A stretch of 64,000 nucleotides of DNA from Cyanobacteriota bacterium (GTDB lineage Bacteria > Cyanobacteriota > Cyanobacteriia > CACIAM-69d). A model generated the notes under the pieces. It had not been told where the DNA came from. It saw only the letters and a program-made list of their open reading frames with translations, and made no database searches. The stretch covers positions 301,304 through 365,303 of the forward strand of contig JAKRSF010000013.1 of NCBI GenBank assembly GCA_022402445.1, in the 5' to 3' direction. Each line of letters starts with the position of its first letter. Positions within the stretch are counted from its first letter, which is position 1. Below, in pieces: positions 61,845 through 64,000 of this stretch. A program made the position numbers and the translations under genes.

Positions 61845-63131
61845 CTAGGCCGTCATCTGGTCGAGGGCGTGGCGGATGGCGGCGATCGCGCGATCGACCT
61901 CCTCAGGGGTCACGATCAGCGGCGGCACAAAGCGCACCACCTTCGGCCCCGCCGGCACCAGCAGCAGCCCAGCCCCCATGGCCGCCTTCACCAGCTCCAC
62001 CGACGTGAGCGCCACCGACTCCTTCAGCACCAGGCCATTGATCAGCCCCCAGCCGCGCACCTCTTCGATCCAGTCGCCGTAGGTGTTTGCCACCTCCCGC
62101 AGGCCCGCCCGCAGTTGGTCGCCGCGATCGCGCACCTGGTCCAAAAAGCCCGGAGCCCCCACCGCCTCGCACACCGCCAACGCCACCCCGCAGGCGAACG
62201 GATTGCCGCCGTAGGTGCTGGCATGATCCCCCGGCTCGAACACATTGCAGTGGGCCTTGCACAGCAGCGCGCCGATGGGAATGCCGCCCCCGAGCCCCTT
62301 CGCCGACGTGAACACATCCGGCTCAATGCCCAGATTTTCGTAGCCCCAGAGGGTGCCCGTGCGGCCCATGCCCACCTGCACCTCATCGAGGATCAGCAAA
62401 ATGCCCCGCTCGTCGCAAATCTCCCGCACCCGCTGGAAGTAGGCGCGATCGCCGGGACGCACGCCCCCTTCCCCTTGCAGCGCCTCCAGCAAAATCGCCG
62501 CCACCCGAGGACCATCCGCCTCTAGGGCCGCGATCGCCGCCTCCAGGGCCGCCGTGTCGTTATAGGGCACATATTCAAATCCGGGCACCAGGGGGCTGAA
62601 ATTCTTCTGGTATTTCGGCTGGCCCGTCGCCGTAATCGTTGCCAATGTGCGCCCATGGAAGCTGGCGTGGGCCGTGAGGATCACCGGGTCCGCGATGCCC
62701 CGCACCGTATGGGCATGTTTCCGCGCCAGTTTTATGGCACCTTCGTTCGCCTCCGCCCCCGAATTGCAGAAAAAGACGCGATCGGCGCAGGAATGGGCCA
62801 CCAGCCACGCCGCCAGAGCCCCCTGTTCGGGAATGTAGTAGAGGTTAGAAACGTGGTGCAGCTTCTGGATTTGGCGCGTCACTGCCTCCACCATGGTCGG
62901 GTGGGCATGGCCGAGGGTGCAGGTGGCGATGCCCGCAACGAAGTCGAGATAGTCGCGCCCGTCCGTGTCCCAAACGGTGCAGCCCTCCCCCCGGTCGATC
63001 GCCAGGGGAAAGCGGCCATAGGTGGTCATGACGGCTTCGTCGAACGGCCCGCGATCGAAGGGTGAGGCCGTGGGGGGGATGAATTCCGGCGCGATCGCGG
63101 CCTGGGGGGCATCAAGGGCTTGGGGACTCAC
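61845..63131 (-). CDS. argD: Acetylornithine aminotransferase
   Basis: PLP enzyme of arginine synthesis. The GTG at 63131 (VSPQALDAPQAAIAPEF) is preceded by AGGAG 10 nt upstream and gives 428 residues, better than the TTG at 63161. Motifs: FDEAVMTTYGRFPLAIDRGE, YLDFVAGIATCTLGHAHP, FCNSGAEANEGAIKLAR, ILTAHASFHGRTLAT, LLILDEVQVGMGRTGTLWG, and the PLP Lys in FTSAKGLGGGIPIGALL. C-terminal KVVRFVPPLIVTPEEVDRAI is standard. It faces crr6 divergently. Confidence 0.95.
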   Translation of the reverse strand: MSPQALDAPQAAIAPEFIPPTASPFDRGPFDEAVMTTYGRFPLAIDRGEGCTVWDTDGRDYLDFVAGIATCTLGHAHPTMVEAVTRQIQKLHHVSNLYYIPEQGALAAWLVAHSCADRVFFCNSGAEANEGAIKLARKHAHTVRGIADPVILTAHASFHGRTLATITATGQPKYQKNFSPLVPGFEYVPYNDTAALEAAIAALEADGPRVAAILLEALQGEGGVRPGDRAYFQRVREICDERGILLILDEVQVGMGRTGTLWGYENLGIEPDVFTSAKGLGGGIPIGALLCKAHCNVFEPGDHASTYGGNPFACGVALAVCEAVGAPGFLDQVRDRGDQLRAGLREVANTYGDWIEEVRGWGLINGLVLKESVALTSVELVKAAMGAGLLLVPAGPKVVRFVPPLIVTPEEVDRAIAAIRHALDQMTA

Positions 63132-63161
63132 GATAATTTGGCTCCTGAAACAAGGGTGCAA

Positions 63162-63318
63162 GGGATGGGGGGCAAGGCCGCGGGGGGCATGGTGATTGGG
63201 GGTGCCCCAACGGACGCCATTTCCCTAAAGCTCTAGGGTAGGCGACGCGGCGGCGGACCGGCGGGCCATCAATTGTTGCTATTATTTCACCGGTTTTTGA
63301 GGGGACGGTTGCAGAACG
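63162..63318. promoter_or_regulatory. Divergent promoter region of argD and crr6
   Basis: 157 bp between the two genes. Near crr6, TTGTTGCTATTATTTCACCG at 63273-63292 is AT-rich and resembles a core promoter. No operator was recognised. Confidence 0.4.
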
Positions 63319-63789
63319 ATGACAATCACGATCGCGGTGACGGCGGATCAGATCGAGCGGCTGGATGTGGGGCCGGTGACCGAGGCGATCGCGCCGCTGC
63401 TGGCGATGGGGGGTGCGGCGGGGGAACAGCAGGTGCAGTTTGCGATCGCGGACCCGCGCGAGGCCAATGATCCGAGGGAACTGTCGGAAATTGCTGAAAT
63501 TCGCCTGTGGTTCCTGCGGGTGGACAGCGCCTATCCATGGCTGCCGTTTTTCCTCGATTGGAAGGCGGGGGAGCTGGGGCGCTACGCGGCGATGCTGGTG
63601 CCGCACCAGTTTCACCCCACGGATGGGATCCAGTTCAACCCCGAGGCGCTGGAACTATTTCTGATGCAAAAGCTATTTGTGCTGGCGGATTGGTTCCGCG
63701 ATCGCGACATCACCGCCACCGCGCGCCTCAAGGGCCTCGCGCAGATGCTGGGCTATGACCTGGAGGATGAATTTTTTGAACGGCTCTAG
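63319..63789 (+). CDS. crr6: CRR6-family NdhI maturation factor
   Basis: 156 residues. Phrases typical of the family: IADPREANDPRELSEIAEIR, LWFLRVDSAYPWLPFFLDWK, AGELGRYAAMLVPHQFHPTD, GIQFNPEALELFLMQKLFVL and LKGLAQMLGYDLEDEFFE. In plants and cyanobacteria CRR6 helps assemble the NdhI subunit of the photosynthetic NDH-1 complex; it is soluble. A dispersed repeat follows the stop codon. Confidence 0.92.
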   Translation: MTITIAVTADQIERLDVGPVTEAIAPLLAMGGAAGEQQVQFAIADPREANDPRELSEIAEIRLWFLRVDSAYPWLPFFLDWKAGELGRYAAMLVPHQFHPTDGIQFNPEALELFLMQKLFVLADWFRDRDITATARLKGLAQMLGYDLEDEFFERL

Positions 63790-63822
63790 GACCGTCGTTA
63801 ACTGAGATTTCGCCATTTTGCC

Positions 63823-63985
63823 GCCGTAGGGGTTGGGTCTCCCAACCCGGCCCCCCGCGATCGCCCCAAACCCGTTCACCCTCGGGACCATCAGGAATTG
63901 TAGGGCTGTGCAAAACACAGCTGATGGAGACTAGGCAGAATATGGCTGGTGGGGGCTGGGCGGGGAAACCCACTGGCTTCAACTT
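63823..63985 (+). repeat. ~130-160-bp dispersed intergenic element, copy C
   Basis: Begins CCGTAGGGGTTGGGTCTCCC and contains CGCGATCGCCCCAAACCCG, ATCAGGAATTG, ACTAGGCAG and GGGGCTGGGCGGGGAAACCC. Order and spacing match copy A read on minus and, from the HIP1 site onward, copy B. It follows crr6 and nearly reaches the window edge; no gene is seen after 63789. Confidence 0.75.
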
Positions 63986-64000
63986 AAGGAAGTTAGGCTG

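Overview
The window is chromosomal DNA from a GC-rich cyanobacterium. The HIP1 palindrome GCGATCGC recurs throughout, usually several times per kilobase. The gene set is cyanobacterial: dark-operative protochlorophyllide reductase subunits ChlL and ChlN with the DUF5331 gene between them, an FtsH2-type thylakoid protease, a CRR6-type NDH-1 assembly factor, a CruA-type lycopene cyclase, a CrtD-type carotenoid desaturase, PATAN-domain response regulators, a SigG-type ECF sigma factor and a ComFB protein. I cannot fix genus or morphology from the sequence. No rRNA, tRNA, CRISPR array or transposase gene was seen.

Layout. 0-6 kb: moaA (cut by the left edge), guaA, a CDF metal exporter with a small membrane protein, ribD. 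6-14.9 kb (minus strand): a secreted CHAT protein, a CheW protein, a PatA/PixG-type and a CheY/PixH-type regulator, an MnmD-like tRNA methyltransferase, ppk1 and two small conserved-looking genes. 15.4-18.8 kb: chlL-DUF5331-chlN. 19-26.5 kb: a renalase-like FAD protein, a YaaW protein, an O-antigen ligase-like protein, thiS, a DUF1517 protein, endonuclease V, a 54-residue PCP_red-type protein and a GerMN protein. 26.8-31 kb: a 2,090-bp tandem duplication carrying two DUF4347/RTX genes whose ends are near-identical and whose central modules differ. 31-34.5 kb: a small secreted protein, glutaredoxin and tadA on plus; comFB, sigG and an anti-sigma factor on minus. 35-37 kb: ftsH. 37.2-39.1 kb: a lower-GC, HIP1-poor cassette of MntA, HepT and an HrgA/COG2958-like putative nuclease. 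39.2-47 kb: crtD, proB, yqeG, mltG, a DUF3727 gene and a FAD monooxygenase-like gene, all on minus. 47-56.6 kb: ppx, a degenerate receiver protein, amt with an NtcA-type box, rsmI, cruA, an orphan small gene, nanE. 56.7-64 kb: a TPR protein, a third RTX protein, an alpha/beta hydrolase, a short ComFB-N-like protein, argD and crr6.

Functional themes are light-independent chlorophyll synthesis and PSII repair, carotenoids, polyphosphate turnover (ppk1 and ppx, far apart), nitrogen supply (amt, argD, proB), chemotaxis-type signalling, and RTX cell-surface or secreted proteins.

The most unusual structures are: a helically phased cluster of three DnaA-box-like sequences beside guaA; a 32-bp hairpin element at five sites, three of them inside reading frames; a ~130-bp intergenic element with inverted ends in three copies; the HIP1-bounded duplication; and the MntA-HepT-HrgA cassette. 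All names come from reading motifs by eye; no database search was run.
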